The translations under genes and the position numbers were made by a program. Positions 23,555 through 32,199 of a stretch of 64,000 nt of DNA are shown one piece after another. A model generated the notes under the pieces. That model was not told the origin of the DNA. It searched no databases and saw only the letters and a program-made list of their open reading frames with translations. This DNA comes from Myxococcales bacterium. GTDB lineage: Bacteria > Myxococcota_A > Polyangia > Polyangiales > Polyangiaceae. The first letter of the stretch is position 1; every line of letters begins with the position of its first letter. Location: NCBI GenBank assembly GCA_016794345.1, contig JAEUKE010000269.1, positions 1 to 64,000 on the forward strand, read 5' to 3'.

Positions 23555-24473
23555 CCGCCTCTTTCGCGCGGTACAGTGCTTCATCGGCGCGGCCGAAGAG
23601 CCCCTCGGTCCAGAACTCGTTCGCCTCGTCCGCGAGCGCGGTGCCCGAGCTGAACGTGATGACGCGGCTCTGCCCGGCGTCGAGCTCGAGCGGGCGGTGG
23701 CGGAGCGCGTTGCGCAGGCGCGACGTGCAGGTCGTCGCGGCCTTGGCGTCCGCGCCGCGCATGAGGATGACGAACTCTTCACCCCCGTACCGGAAGGCCG
23801 AGTCTTCCTTGCGGATGACCGCCGCCAGCGTGTCGGCAAAATGGCGGAGGGCGCGGTCGCCGGTCTCGTGGCCCAGTGTGTCGTTGAGCGCCTTGAAATG
23901 ATCGATGTCGAGGACCACGAGCGCAAACGAGGCCCGGTGGCGTGCCGCGTACGACGACTCCTCGCGGAGGCGCTCGTAGAAGAGCTGCCGGTTCCCGAGC
24001 TGGGTCAGAGGATCGATGCGGGCGAGCCGCTCCGCGGACTCCAAGCGGACCTCGAGCTCGCGCTGGGCGCGGCACTGATCGACGGCCCGCCGCACCTTGG
24101 CGCGCAGCACCGACGCGCTGAAGGGCTTCGACAGGTGGTCGATCGCGCCGAGCTGCGCCCCGAGCACGAGATCGTCCTCGGTGTCGGCGTGTGCGGTGAG
24201 CAGAACGATCGGAATGGGGGCGAGGGCGGGGTCCTCGCGGACCGCGGCGAGGACATCGAACCCCGAGATGCCCGGCATGCGGACGTCCAGCACGACCGCG
24301 TCGATCGCGCTGCCGCGGCGGCGGAGCAGGGCCAGCGCCTCTTCTCCCGAGGCGGCTTCTCGGCAGGAGAGGCCAGCCTGTTGCAGCACCCGAACGACGA
24401 GGGTCCGTGTCGCCGTGTCGTCGTCCACGACGAGCACGACGCCCGCGGCAGGGTCGGCCGACGCTTGAGCCAT
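23529..24473 (-). CDS. Response regulator diguanylate cyclase (REC-GGDEF)
   Basis: 314-aa PleD-like protein that makes cyclic di-GMP. Receiver at residues 10-130: acidic pair DDD (17-19), phosphoacceptor Asp63 in LDVRMPG, Thr93 in LLTAH, Lys116 in SKPF. The GGDEF domain follows at ~150-310, with the catalytic motif as GGEEF (230-234). A product-inhibition I-site RKED (RxxD) lies exactly five residues before it, so feedback inhibition by c-di-GMP is expected. FKALNDTLGHETGD is also present. I chose the ATG at 24473 because the receiver starts right after it. No partner kinase is adjacent. It is divergent from the MepA-like gene (68 bp apart). The stop codon is inside a 24-bp tandem duplication. 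Confidence 0.93.
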   Translation of the reverse strand: MAQASADPAAGVVLVVDDDTATRTLVVRVLQQAGLSCREAASGEEALALLRRRGSAIDAVVLDVRMPGISGFDVLAAVREDPALAPIPIVLLTAHADTEDDLVLGAQLGAIDHLSKPFSASVLRAKVRRAVDQCRAQRELEVRLESAERLARIDPLTQLGNRQLFYERLREESSYAARHRASFALVVLDIDHFKALNDTLGHETGDRALRHFADTLAAVIRKEDSAFRYGGEEFVILMRGADAKAATTCTSRLRNALRHRPLELDAGQSRVITFSSGTALADEANEFWTEGLFGRADEALYRAKEAGRDRDEVA

Positions 24474-24540
24474 CCGAGCTTCTCTTTTTACACCGTTTCC
24501 GTGCGCCGGGCGGCGTTTCTGGGTAAGGATCACGGCTTCG

Positions 24541-26454
24541 ATGGCGTTTCGGGCCAAGCCGGGCATCGCGAGCGCGACGGGGGGCCTCGGCTTGCTCGCG
24601 CTCGCGGCGTGCTCGGTCGCGACCGAGGCTCCCGACCGGAGCGGTCATCCGTTTCCCGTCGCGTCGGCGCCGGACGTCGTCGGAGCCCCGGCCGAGAGGC
24701 CTTCGGCCGCGACCGAGCGTGCACCGGAGGCAACGACGATATCGTCATTCCCGTTCCTCGAGGGCGAACGCGAGGACGCGAGCGTCTCGATCGGCGACAC
24801 GACACACGGGCGAGTCGCGAACGCGCGCGCCCTCACCGAGAGCGATTCGCTCGGCATCTTGCCCAAGCAGCGCGAGCGCGATCTCCGCTACGGGACGGAG
24901 GAGCTCGTCGGCCTGCTCGAGAACGCGGGCAAGAAGCTCCACGCCGCGACGGGCGCGCGGCTGTGGGTCGGCAACCTCGGCAAGCGCGAGGGCGGTGACA
25001 TCACCTGGTCGGTCAGCCACAACGCCGGGCGCGACGCCGACGTCGCCTTCTGTTACCTCGACGCAAAAGGGAGGCCCGTCGATCCGCCCGACCTGGTCCC
25101 GCTCGGGCGCGCGGGCACCTCGAAGGACGGCACGCTCGCGCTCGATCCGGCGCGAACCTGGATCGTCGTCCGCTCCTTGCTCGAAGACCCCGCGAGCTCG
25201 ATCCAGTTCGTGTTCGTCGCGGAGCACCTGAAGAAGAAGCTGCTCGCGCAGGCTCGCGCCACGGGGGCTCCGCCTGCCATCGTCGAGCGCGCGGCGGCGA
25301 TCCTCCGGCAACCCGCGGGCGCCGCGCCCCACGACGATCACCTCCACCTCCGCATCTACTGCAGCGCCCGCGATGCAGCCGGCGGGTGCGTGGACGGCGG
25401 GCTCGTCCATCCGTTCGCCAAGCTCCACACCGACGCGCGCGAGCAAGCCGCGTCGGACGCTCGCGCGCGCCTCGCGGACGACCGACCGGAGGTGCGCCGG
25501 CGAGCGCTCCTGCGCCTGGGGCTCATCGGGGGCGAGCGCGACGTCGCGCTCGGGCGCGAGCGGCTCTTCGACGCTTCTGCCCCGGTCCGCGCCGCCGCCG
25601 CGTCGCTCCTCGGCGCCCTCGGGACCGAGCGCGACGCCGGCGCCATCCTCGAGGTCTTCGTCGGCGAGACGGATCCTGCCGCGATGGCGTCGATGATCGA
25701 CGCGGTCGGCGCGCTCGGCGGCTCCGAGGCAGGGCCGTTCCTCCGCGACCTCGTGCTCTCGGCCGACTCGGGCCCGACCTTCGAGCCGCTCGGCCCGGCG
25801 CCGCTCGTGGTGGACGCCGCCTTCGGCGAGCCGGCTACGCCGCTCCGCTTGCTCGGTCCGCCGCTCGCGCGGGTCGATCTCCACGCGGCCGAGCCGCGCT
25901 TCGATCGCGCCGCGCTGCGCGCGCTCGCGGTGCGGGCGAGCGCGAAGGCCGATCGGCTCGAGCCCCTCCCTGCCCTCGTCGCGCTGCTCGCCGGCGACGA
26001 CCCCGACCTCGCCGCCGACGCGCTCGAGTCGCTCGCCTTCATCACGAACCACCGCGTGATCTCGGAGGACGACGCGCGGCCGCCCGCCGAGAAGCTGCCC
26101 GCGGCGAAGGCCGCTTACGAGCGGCTGGTCGCCGCGATGGGCAAGCTCCCGCGCGAGGCCTGGCTCGTCCACGGGTTCGGAGCGAGCGGCTACAAGGTGC
26201 CGTCGCTGGACCGGCGCGCCGTGTGGGAGCTGCTCCGCGCCGTCGACCGGCAAGCCCACCACTCGTACAACGCGCGCAAGGTGCTCGCCCGGCTGCTCGG
26301 CGAGCCGGCCGCATCAATCGGGTGGCAGAAAGGGGAGGCCTGCCGCCACTTCCAGCGAGCCATCGTCGATCGCCGCGCCGAGCTCTCCTTGCCGAGCCCC
26401 ACCGCCGCCCAGCGCGCGGCCTGCCTGGCCCCGCGCGACGACGAGAAACGCTGA
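24541..26454 (+). CDS. MepA-like murein endopeptidase fused to HEAT repeats, lipoprotein
   Basis: 637-aa exported protein. The lipobox LAAC (Cys24) follows GLGLLALAAC. Residues ~105-275 match penicillin-insensitive murein endopeptidase (M74, LAS family): SHNAGRDADVAF with zinc ligands His160 and Asp167, and HDDHLHLRIYC with His269 (and His264/267 near the site). MepA cleaves D-alanyl-meso-DAP cross-links. From ~300 to the end there are HEAT-like helical repeats (VRRRALLRLGLIGG, VRAAAASLLGALG, DLAADALESLAFI). A MepA domain fused to a scaffold of this sort differs from the ~270-aa enterobacterial enzyme. It probably acts in the periplasm, tethered to a membrane, with the repeats binding partners. 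It is divergent from the diguanylate cyclase. Confidence 0.86.
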   Translation: MAFRAKPGIASATGGLGLLALAACSVATEAPDRSGHPFPVASAPDVVGAPAERPSAATERAPEATTISSFPFLEGEREDASVSIGDTTHGRVANARALTESDSLGILPKQRERDLRYGTEELVGLLENAGKKLHAATGARLWVGNLGKREGGDITWSVSHNAGRDADVAFCYLDAKGRPVDPPDLVPLGRAGTSKDGTLALDPARTWIVVRSLLEDPASSIQFVFVAEHLKKKLLAQARATGAPPAIVERAAAILRQPAGAAPHDDHLHLRIYCSARDAAGGCVDGGLVHPFAKLHTDAREQAASDARARLADDRPEVRRRALLRLGLIGGERDVALGRERLFDASAPVRAAAASLLGALGTERDAGAILEVFVGETDPAAMASMIDAVGALGGSEAGPFLRDLVLSADSGPTFEPLGPAPLVVDAAFGEPATPLRLLGPPLARVDLHAAEPRFDRAALRALAVRASAKADRLEPLPALVALLAGDDPDLAADALESLAFITNHRVISEDDARPPAEKLPAAKAAYERLVAAMGKLPREAWLVHGFGASGYKVPSLDRRAVWELLRAVDRQAHHSYNARKVLARLLGEPAASIGWQKGEACRHFQRAIVDRRAELSLPSPTAAQRAACLAPRDDEKR

Positions 26455-26579
26455 GCCAAGAGTGACGGGCACGATGGACAGGAGCTGAGGCCGGCGCGGA
26501 GCGGACAATCTGGTGAGCGACCCGCTCGAAGCCGAGCGGCTCGAGCATCCTATCGGGCCGGCTCCGAGGCCGAGCTCTC

Positions 26580-26774
26580 TCAGTGCTCGCCGTCGGCCGA
26601 TTCCATCTTTCGGACGACGGTCGCGATCGTGGTCGCGTCCACGTTGGCTCGCCTCATGAGCCGTACCGCCCGCCCGACGTCGTCAGCGTCGACGGCATCG
26701 AAGAAGTCCTCCAACCTGCCGATCTCGGCCAGCTGCTCGAGCACCAGCGTTCCTTCGAAGTCCGCTTCGTCCAT
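26580..26774 (-). CDS. Small acidic hypothetical protein
   Basis: 64-aa protein, not recognised: MDEADFEGTLVLEQLAEIG, RLEDFFDAVDADDVGRAVRLMRRANVDATTIATVVRKM. It is entirely helical in appearance, acidic at the N-terminus and basic in the middle. The frame is open to an ATG at 26816 (14 more residues), but that start has no ribosome site; 26774 follows a weak GGTGGG. Compact composition and a helical-repeat look argue that it is real. It lies between the MepA-like gene and the secretion island, and it could be an adaptor or immunity-type protein, but nothing shows this. Confidence 0.5.
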   Translation of the reverse strand: MDEADFEGTLVLEQLAEIGRLEDFFDAVDADDVGRAVRLMRRANVDATTIATVVRKMESADGEH

Positions 26775-26869
26775 GGTTGGCCCACCGCGGACGCGAACGA
26801 GGGTCGTCGCTGGCATCGCGCGAATCCGTCACAGCGCCAGCGTAGCGCGGTTCTGCGCGCTGCGAGGCT

Positions 26870-26885
26870 GCGGACTGCAGTCCGC
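26870..26885. repeat. 16-bp intergenic palindrome
   Basis: GCGGACTGCAGTCCGC is a perfect inverted repeat. It resembles the GCGGAGTCCACTCCGC hairpins at about 39680 and 44982 in shape and base content, and it lies ~100 bp upstream of the first DUF2169 gene. Confidence 0.45.
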
Positions 26886-26985
26886 CAACCGCTTACCGGA
26901 AGCCGCTCCACGGAGGCTGAACCGCGGCTCGGCCTGAGGCGTATTCTCTGCCGGCGGGGGTAGCTTCCGCCCCGAGGTACGCGCA

Positions 26986-28125
26986 ATGGACTTCCTCCAC
27001 ACCGGTTTGCATCCAGCGCTCGCGTTCCGCCACCGAAACGCGAGGGGCGAGCCGCGCCGCGTCGTCGTCTCGCGCGCCACGTTCGACATCGGTCCTACCG
27101 GCGAGCTCTCGCGGTGCACCCCGCAGCCGCCCCTGAGCTTCCGCGAGCAGAGCTTCGGGGAGGTCCTGGCGACCCCGGTCCGTCATGAGAGCGACATCGC
27201 TCCGGAGAAACGCAAAGTCGATGTGATCGTGAACGCGGTGGCCCACGCTCCCGGCGGGCGCTCGACGACCCGCTGGGACGTCGCGCTCCGCATCTTCGCC
27301 CAGGCCGGCGGACCGGGCTCGGACAAACGCGGAGCGGTGCTCCTCGATCACCGCCTCTCCGTCACGGGGCCGCGGGCGTTCGTCCACGCCGGCGGAAACG
27401 ACTGGCGGCTCGGCGAGCCGTCGCCCGCTGCGCAGGTCCCGCTTCGGTACGACCATGCCTACGGTGGGACCGTACGCGTCGACGAGGACGAGGCGCTGCC
27501 CGTCCTGCTCGCCCACGACGACAACCCCGTCGGGTGCGGCCTCATCCCGACGCCAGGTGCGCTCGAACGCGATCTGGGCCTGCCGGGCGAACGCGCGGCA
27601 AAGTTGTGCAAGCGCTGGACCGAGCGAACTCGCGCGGTTCGTGCGCCGCAGATCGAGCGTCAAGGCTCTCCGCTCTCGGCAGCGCATCAGCCCCTGCCGC
27701 TCGCGGGCTGGGGCTTCGTCGCGAAGCACTGGGGCTCGCGCCACCGCCACGCAGGCACCTTCGACGATGCTTGGCGACGAGAGCGGCATCCGCTGCTGCC
27801 ACTCGACTTCGACGCCTTGTATTGGAATGGGGCGCACCCCGACCTCCAGCTCGACGACCTCCCGACCGACGCCGTCCTCGAGCTCTGGAACGTCGTGCCT
27901 CCAGAACGGGCCCAGAACCAAATGCTGCGCATCGCGCTGCCTTCGCTCGCACCGCTCTTGCGCGTTCGAGACCATCGCTTCTCGAACGAGGTCGGGATCG
28001 CCATGCGGCTCGATACCGTCGTGGTCGACCTCCTCGACGACCGCCTCACGCTCCTCTTTCGCCGCGACATCGCCGATCGCCCGTCGCTGGACTACGCCCA
28101 CCTCGACTTCGGGGAGGCCGCGTGA
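26986..28125 (+). CDS. DUF2169 domain protein, T6SS accessory
   Basis: 379-aa protein of the DUF2169 family, which in proteobacteria is encoded beside VgrG, PAAR-like and effector genes and is thought to help load effectors. Signatures seen are VVVSRATFDIGPTG at the N-terminus, RYDHAYGGTV in the middle (typical RYEhAYGG), GWGFVAKHWGSR and HPDLQLDDL toward the end. It is soluble, with no signal peptide. Its stop overlaps the GTG of the DUF4150 gene (28122), so expression is coupled. It is the first gene of the + arm of the convergent secretion island; two more DUF2169 proteins are encoded at 30639 and 39786. Confidence 0.88.
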   Translation: MDFLHTGLHPALAFRHRNARGEPRRVVVSRATFDIGPTGELSRCTPQPPLSFREQSFGEVLATPVRHESDIAPEKRKVDVIVNAVAHAPGGRSTTRWDVALRIFAQAGGPGSDKRGAVLLDHRLSVTGPRAFVHAGGNDWRLGEPSPAAQVPLRYDHAYGGTVRVDEDEALPVLLAHDDNPVGCGLIPTPGALERDLGLPGERAAKLCKRWTERTRAVRAPQIERQGSPLSAAHQPLPLAGWGFVAKHWGSRHRHAGTFDDAWRRERHPLLPLDFDALYWNGAHPDLQLDDLPTDAVLELWNVVPPERAQNQMLRIALPSLAPLLRVRDHRFSNEVGIAMRLDTVVVDLLDDRLTLLFRRDIADRPSLDYAHLDFGEAA

Positions 28126-28529
28126 GCCCGCCCGAAGGAGCCCGCCGCACCGGGATGTTCGTCGCAATCTGCTCGGATCCCGACTACGCGTGGACACCGA
28201 TCGGCGGGAAGAAGAAGCTCGTTCCGTACATGATCGCCTGCGATCTCTCGGGCTCGCAGGCCGTCTCGCCGGACAGCTTCTTCGCCGGCGACCCCGTGTT
28301 CCTCTTCAAGACGTCGCAGGCGCCCCGCGTCGAGGGCAATGAGCCCGGCGTCGGGGACGGCCCAGGGACCTCCGGCATAGACGAGCGCGGAAATGGTGGC
28401 CTCCTATCCGGCGTCAACAACGGCATCGTGTGGGTCGAGCAGAATGCCAAGAACGTGTTCGTCAACGGCATCGAGGTCGTTCGCCACGAGGACGGCTGCT
28501 GGATGAACCACAAACCCGTCAAGGAGTGA
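28122..28529 (+). CDS. DUF4150 PAAR-like protein
   Basis: 135-aa protein of the DUF4150/PAAR-like group, small tip proteins that cap VgrG spikes and carry effectors. It is Cys/Gly-rich with AICSDPDYAWTP, a beta-rich centre, VKE at the end and GVNNGIVWVEQNAKNVFVNG followed by HEDGCWMNHKPV, matching the usual cap motif (metal-binding Cys/His). I chose GTG 28122, overlapping the upstream stop; an ATG at 28155 would also work and would be eleven residues shorter. The gene is 2 bp ahead of the following ORF, so the three form an operon. Confidence 0.82.
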   Translation: MSPPEGARRTGMFVAICSDPDYAWTPIGGKKKLVPYMIACDLSGSQAVSPDSFFAGDPVFLFKTSQAPRVEGNEPGVGDGPGTSGIDERGNGGLLSGVNNGIVWVEQNAKNVFVNGIEVVRHEDGCWMNHKPVKE

Positions 28530-28531
28530 GC

Positions 28532-29269
28532 ATGCCCGACCGTGACGACATCGTCCGCGTACGTCCCGACCCCAGGCTGCCCGAAAAGCCCGTCGACCCG
28601 CACGGAGGAGCGCCTCGTGGCTTCTCGGTGCCGGGGTTCGAGACCCGCACGTACGGGCCGACCAACGAGGCGCTCAAGAACCGAGGCCTCCAGCTCTGCA
28701 AGGAGAACACGCCCGGTAACATCTACTTCGTTTGCCCGCTGTCGCAGGAGGAGATCGACAAACGGAAGGCCCAACGGGAGATCTCGGCGCGAGGACCACA
28801 GGGGACGCAGGAGTCATGGGAGCGCTCGCTCCCTCCGGATCGCCCCCAGGGCGCAGGAACGACCGCGGGCTCCAGCAACGCCGTCCGTGATTTCGATGGT
28901 CGTGTCGCGAGTGAGCGCGAAGCCGCATCGCTCGACAAGGTGTTCTGCGGCGGGGTGTCAGGTTCCGTCGAGATCGCCGGTCACGAAGTCGCGGGCGGTC
29001 GTATCGGTGGGCGCGAATGCCGCGAGGCCGACCTCCTCAATGGCGACGGCGGGGACGCGACCATCGGACACGACGAGAAGCGTGAGGTCACGGTCTTCGG
29101 CGTGGCGATCACCGTCAAGGGCGGCGCCGAAGCTGGCGCTGACCCGGTCCTCGCGAACCGCAGGCTCGCGACCGAAGCGGCCGATGCGGTCGCGGATGGG
29201 CTCGCGAAGCCGGTCGCACGCGGGCTCCAGGAGAACCTACGGCGCAAGGACCAAGCAGGGGGGTTCTGA
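28532..29269 (+). CDS. Unknown protein downstream of DUF4150, candidate T6SS cargo
   Basis: 245-aa protein, not recognised. Residues 1-60 are Pro/Arg-rich (VRVRPDPRLPEKPVDPHGG) with a cysteine in LQLCKENTPGNIYFVCPL, then a charged, probably flexible stretch. The C-terminal half is Gly-rich and strand-like (GSVEIAGHEVAGGRIGGRE, TVFGVAITVKGG). No catalytic motif could be identified. Position directly after a PAAR-like gene in a DUF2169 operon is where effectors or their partners are often encoded, so cargo is an inference from context only. It has no signal peptide or TM helix. Start ATG at 28532 follows AAGGAGTGAGC. Confidence 0.68.
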   Translation: MPDRDDIVRVRPDPRLPEKPVDPHGGAPRGFSVPGFETRTYGPTNEALKNRGLQLCKENTPGNIYFVCPLSQEEIDKRKAQREISARGPQGTQESWERSLPPDRPQGAGTTAGSSNAVRDFDGRVASEREAASLDKVFCGGVSGSVEIAGHEVAGGRIGGRECREADLLNGDGGDATIGHDEKREVTVFGVAITVKGGAEAGADPVLANRRLATEAADAVADGLAKPVARGLQENLRRKDQAGGF

Positions 29270-29363
29270 GCCTGGCGATCCCGACCCCTACGAGGTCAAC
29301 GTCTTCGATCTCGAGCCGGAGAGGCCGCTCACCTTCAGCTTCCTCGTGCCGAAGCTGATCCCC

Positions 29364-30314
29364 TCAGCGCGGCGCCGAATACGTCGCTGCGGCGGCACGA
29401 AGCAGCACCAGGTAGATGTACTCCTTCTCGATGAACTCCTTCGCGGCCTCGTCATAGGCCGCCTGCGCCGCCTCCGCTTCGGTCGCGAGCTGCTTCAGCT
29501 TCGGTCCGTCGACACCCATGTTCTTCTGTCCACCGACGAAGTTCTTGTCAGCGGTGTAGAGGTCGACCGTGTCGCGGAAGCCGCGCAATTGCTCGGTAGA
29601 ATAGATCCGTGGCTCGAGCGCCCCCGCCGTGGAGGTCTGTGCCTCGTAGATGGCGCCTCCCGCGCCGGCCAATCCGCCAGCGATACCGAGCCCACGAGCC
29701 GCGGGCGCGAAGTTGCCTCCTCCCTTGTACGCAGTCGAGGCGAATTCGGCCGCGTCGTCCGCAATGCCCGTGAGGTCGTTGATCTTGCCAGCCGTGTCGG
29801 CGGCGGTGTTCTCGTTGGGGTTGGACTGGCGCACGTCCGAGTTGACCCAGCTCGTGACGGTGAGGGCGGTGCCGATGATGAGGGCGGTGCCCCCGGTGGC
29901 GAAGATCGCCGCCGCGAGCCCAGCCGCCCCGAGCGCGTAGCTGACACCGTCCTGGATCGCGTCCTGCTGTCCGAGTCGCTTGTTCGTAGCTTGGATCTCG
30001 GAGAAGAGCGCACCGCGAGCCGCGTTGAGGCGTGTCCCGGCAGCCTCGAGCTTCTTCGCCGCAGCCTGACGGTCCCGCAGCGCCTCGGCCTGCGCGCGTT
30101 CGAGCGCCCGGGCTTTCTGTGCGCTCGCCGCGTTCCGCGCCGCCGCGGCGTCGCTGGCAGCCTTGACCTGCATCTGGCGGGTCGTGAGCTGCCCGACGAC
30201 GCCGTTGTCGACCACCCTTCCGCTCCCGTCGATCACGTCGTACCGTGTCCCCACGGTCGAAGGGAGCGTGTCGGAGTACTTCTTCCTGCCGCCTTCTTCG
30301 TATCGGTAGATCAT
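29364..30314 (-). CDS. Candidate membrane-active T6SS effector
   Basis: 316-aa protein, family unknown. Residues 1-45 are polar, and 45-110 form an Ala/Lys/Glu-rich coiled-coil-like stretch (VKAASDAAAARNAASAQKARALERAQAEALRDRQAAAKKLEAAG). Residues ~125-155 are a hydrophobic, Gly-zipper-like segment (YALGAAGLAAAIFATGG, TALIIGTALTV), followed by a second small-residue-rich region (GLGIAGGLAGAGGAIYEA). This mix of amphipathic and glycine-zipper helices is like pore-forming effectors or their transmembrane chaperones. It is translationally coupled (ATGA at 30311-30314) to the PAAR-like gene upstream. G+C seems a little lower than the flanks. A structural or chaperone role is an alternative. Confidence 0.7.
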   Translation of the reverse strand: MIYRYEEGGRKKYSDTLPSTVGTRYDVIDGSGRVVDNGVVGQLTTRQMQVKAASDAAAARNAASAQKARALERAQAEALRDRQAAAKKLEAAGTRLNAARGALFSEIQATNKRLGQQDAIQDGVSYALGAAGLAAAIFATGGTALIIGTALTVTSWVNSDVRQSNPNENTAADTAGKINDLTGIADDAAEFASTAYKGGGNFAPAARGLGIAGGLAGAGGAIYEAQTSTAGALEPRIYSTEQLRGFRDTVDLYTADKNFVGGQKNMGVDGPKLKQLATEAEAAQAAYDEAAKEFIEKEYIYLVLLRAAAATYSAPR

Positions 30315-30658
30315 CCCCCTACCTTCACGTTCATGAGGACCTTGTGGCCGTGGTGGCAGGTCCTTTTGCCGTTCACGAAGAGCAAGTCCGAGCCTTCGAT
30401 CGTGATGCTGTGCCCCTCCCCGGTCGCGACGCCCGAGAGGACGCCCTCCCCCGCATCGCCGACTACACCCTCGATGATGCTGCCGACCTTGAGGACGCGC
30501 GCTCCGCGCGAAAAGACGTTCTTCGAGTAGTCGGACTTCTCCTTGGCGAGGACCTGCGAGATGTCGAACGCGACGACCTCCCCATCCACGCGACAGAAGT
30601 CGGGGTTGATGTTGGTCACGACGAACTCGTTCTCGGCGTCAGCGATGTGTTTGGGCAC
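30311..30658 (-). CDS. PAAR-like (DUF4150-type) protein
   Basis: 115-aa spike-tip protein: VVTNINPDFCRVDGEVVAF at the start and SITIEGSDLLFVNGKRTCHHGHKVLMN at the end, the latter matching the conserved Cys/His end of DUF4150-like caps. The GTG start at 30658 overlaps the end of the DUF2169 gene by 20 bp; the frame is open a little further upstream. The stop overlaps the ATG of the candidate effector (30314). Position between DUF2169 and the candidate effector suggests that it loads that protein on the VgrG spike; this is inference from context. Confidence 0.8.
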   Translation of the reverse strand: MPKHIADAENEFVVTNINPDFCRVDGEVVAFDISQVLAKEKSDYSKNVFSRGARVLKVGSIIEGVVGDAGEGVLSGVATGEGHSITIEGSDLLFVNGKRTCHHGHKVLMNVKVGG

Positions 30659-31748
30659 GCGGCTCCTCCAGGTCGGCAATGGCAGCGAGCACGCCACGCT
30701 CGGGCCGCAGCGCGAGCCTCCAGACGAGGCAGACGCGTCGAGCGTCGAGGTCGACGTGTACGAGGTCGAGGCTCGGCGAGAGGGCCTGCCAGGGGCCGCT
30801 CTCGGCGAGGACCTCGACGCGCGGGTGGGACGAGGGCACCTCGAACGAAAAGCGCGCCGCGTCCGGGAGCATCCCGAGAAGTGTCACCGTCTCGCCGCCG
30901 GCGAGCGGTGCCGGAAGCCTCAACGCCGGGTGGGCACAGTGGAAGAATCGGGCGTCGAAGTCGGCCGGGTAGTCCGGCACGAGGCCCTGCGAGACGTCCT
31001 CCCGAAGCTTGCGCTCCCACGCGGCGTCGGCGGTTCCGCCGAACCGTGACCGGGACCGCCAGTGTCGGGCCACAGGCCCGAACCCACAGAGCGGTCCCCC
31101 TGGGTCCGCCGAGCTCACGGGCTGCCCCGGATGCTCCCATTGCGGCGCCGGGCGGCCGGCGATCGCCGCGGCATCCGGTGCGAACCCGGTCCCACTCGGG
31201 TTCTCCGCCCAACGCAGAAACCTTGGTGCACGAGGATCGCTGGCGGGATCTCGGAACCGCCCGCCGTAGGCGAGCTCGTAGCGAATCGGTACCCCGACCG
31301 TGGGCTCCGGCTCGGAAGGCCGTATGCCTCCGAGCGACCTCGCCTCCCACCGGCGCGGGCCCGTCGCGTCGAGCTCGAGACGTGCGAGCAATTCGGAGCC
31401 TCGAGCGACCTCGACCGCACACCTCCATCGACGCTCCGGTCGTTCGCGGAACGGGCGGGCCGTACCGGTCACGATGATGTCCGCGCCGGGCTTAGGGAGG
31501 TGAAGGTCACCGACCTCGCGCAGGCTCGACGCTTCCGGGACGGTGCCCTCGTGGAGCTCGTCTGCGAGGACGACCGGTCGCTGCTCGGAGGCGATCACAG
31601 GCTTCGGTTCGAGCGTGAAAGTTCCGCGCCACACCACGACGTCGTGAAACACGCGACCTGGCCCCATCTTCTGGCAGACGAAGTGGGACAATGGCGTATG
31701 ATCGCGCATCATCTGCAGCGTCGGGTCCGGGAGTCTCTCGTAAGGCAC
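30639..31748 (-). CDS. DUF2169 domain protein, - arm
   Basis: 369-aa protein of the DUF2169 family. Conserved segments are VFHDVVVWRGTFTLEPK, VPIRYELAYGGRFRD, CGFGPVARHWRSRSRFGG, and HPALRLPAPLAGGE. I chose the GTG at 31748 (VPYERLPDP); an in-frame ATG at 31778 would add ten Arg-rich residues and overlap the upstream stop at 31775. Only about 28% of the text matches the + arm copy by eye, so the arms are not a recent duplication. Genes up- and downstream on this strand are spaced by overlap, which makes VgrG, this gene, the PAAR-like gene and the candidate effector one operon. Confidence 0.85.
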   Translation of the reverse strand: MPYERLPDPTLQMMRDHTPLSHFVCQKMGPGRVFHDVVVWRGTFTLEPKPVIASEQRPVVLADELHEGTVPEASSLREVGDLHLPKPGADIIVTGTARPFRERPERRWRCAVEVARGSELLARLELDATGPRRWEARSLGGIRPSEPEPTVGVPIRYELAYGGRFRDPASDPRAPRFLRWAENPSGTGFAPDAAAIAGRPAPQWEHPGQPVSSADPGGPLCGFGPVARHWRSRSRFGGTADAAWERKLREDVSQGLVPDYPADFDARFFHCAHPALRLPAPLAGGETVTLLGMLPDAARFSFEVPSSHPRVEVLAESGPWQALSPSLDLVHVDLDARRVCLVWRLALRPERGVLAAIADLEEPRAQTHR

Positions 31749-31774
31749 GGCTTCACCTCGAGCTCGGCAACGCC

Positions 31775-32191
31775 TCAATCGTCGAGCGCATCCCGCACGG
31801 ACCGCGCAGTCGCCTCGTCGGCGACAAGCCTCGCCTCGAACACGCGCATCAACCGTAGCTCCGCGGCCTCCGGGATCCCGAGCTCGGTCAGGCGCTCGGG
31901 AGCTCGACCGCGACGTGACGCAGCGAGGATGCTCGCGTACTCCTCGACGGTTATGGTCCCTCGCTCGTCCTCGATGCGCGCGACGTACGCCGCGTCGTAC
32001 CGGGCGAGCAGCGATGGGTCGTCTCGGTCGAGCGCGGCCCGGATGGCCGCGTCCTGTGTGGCCTCCACCCTTTCCCAGCCGTCCTCGTCCAGCTCGTTCG
32101 CCGCCAGGATGTCGGCGCGCTGTTCCGGATCGAGCTCGAGGGATGCCTCGATCCGGGCGACGCGCTCGAGCGTGAATGTCGTCTCCGTCAT
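31775..32191 (-). CDS. Hypothetical protein between VgrG and DUF2169
   Basis: 138-aa protein, not recognised. It is highly charged and helical: TLERVARIEASLELDPEQRADILA, then DGWERVEATQDAAIRAALDRDD, and a C-terminal ELRLMRVFEARLVADE. No signal peptide, TM or catalytic motif was found. It sits 8 bp after VgrG and overlaps the DUF2169 start region. Small helical proteins in this slot are often DUF4123-like adaptors, but the sequence does not show the DUF4123 hallmarks. It is probably a chaperone or adaptor for spike loading, by context only. Confidence 0.65.
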   Translation of the reverse strand: MTETTFTLERVARIEASLELDPEQRADILAANELDEDGWERVEATQDAAIRAALDRDDPSLLARYDAAYVARIEDERGTITVEEYASILAASRRGRAPERLTELGIPEAAELRLMRVFEARLVADEATARSVRDALDD

Positions 32192-32199
32192 GGTGATCG

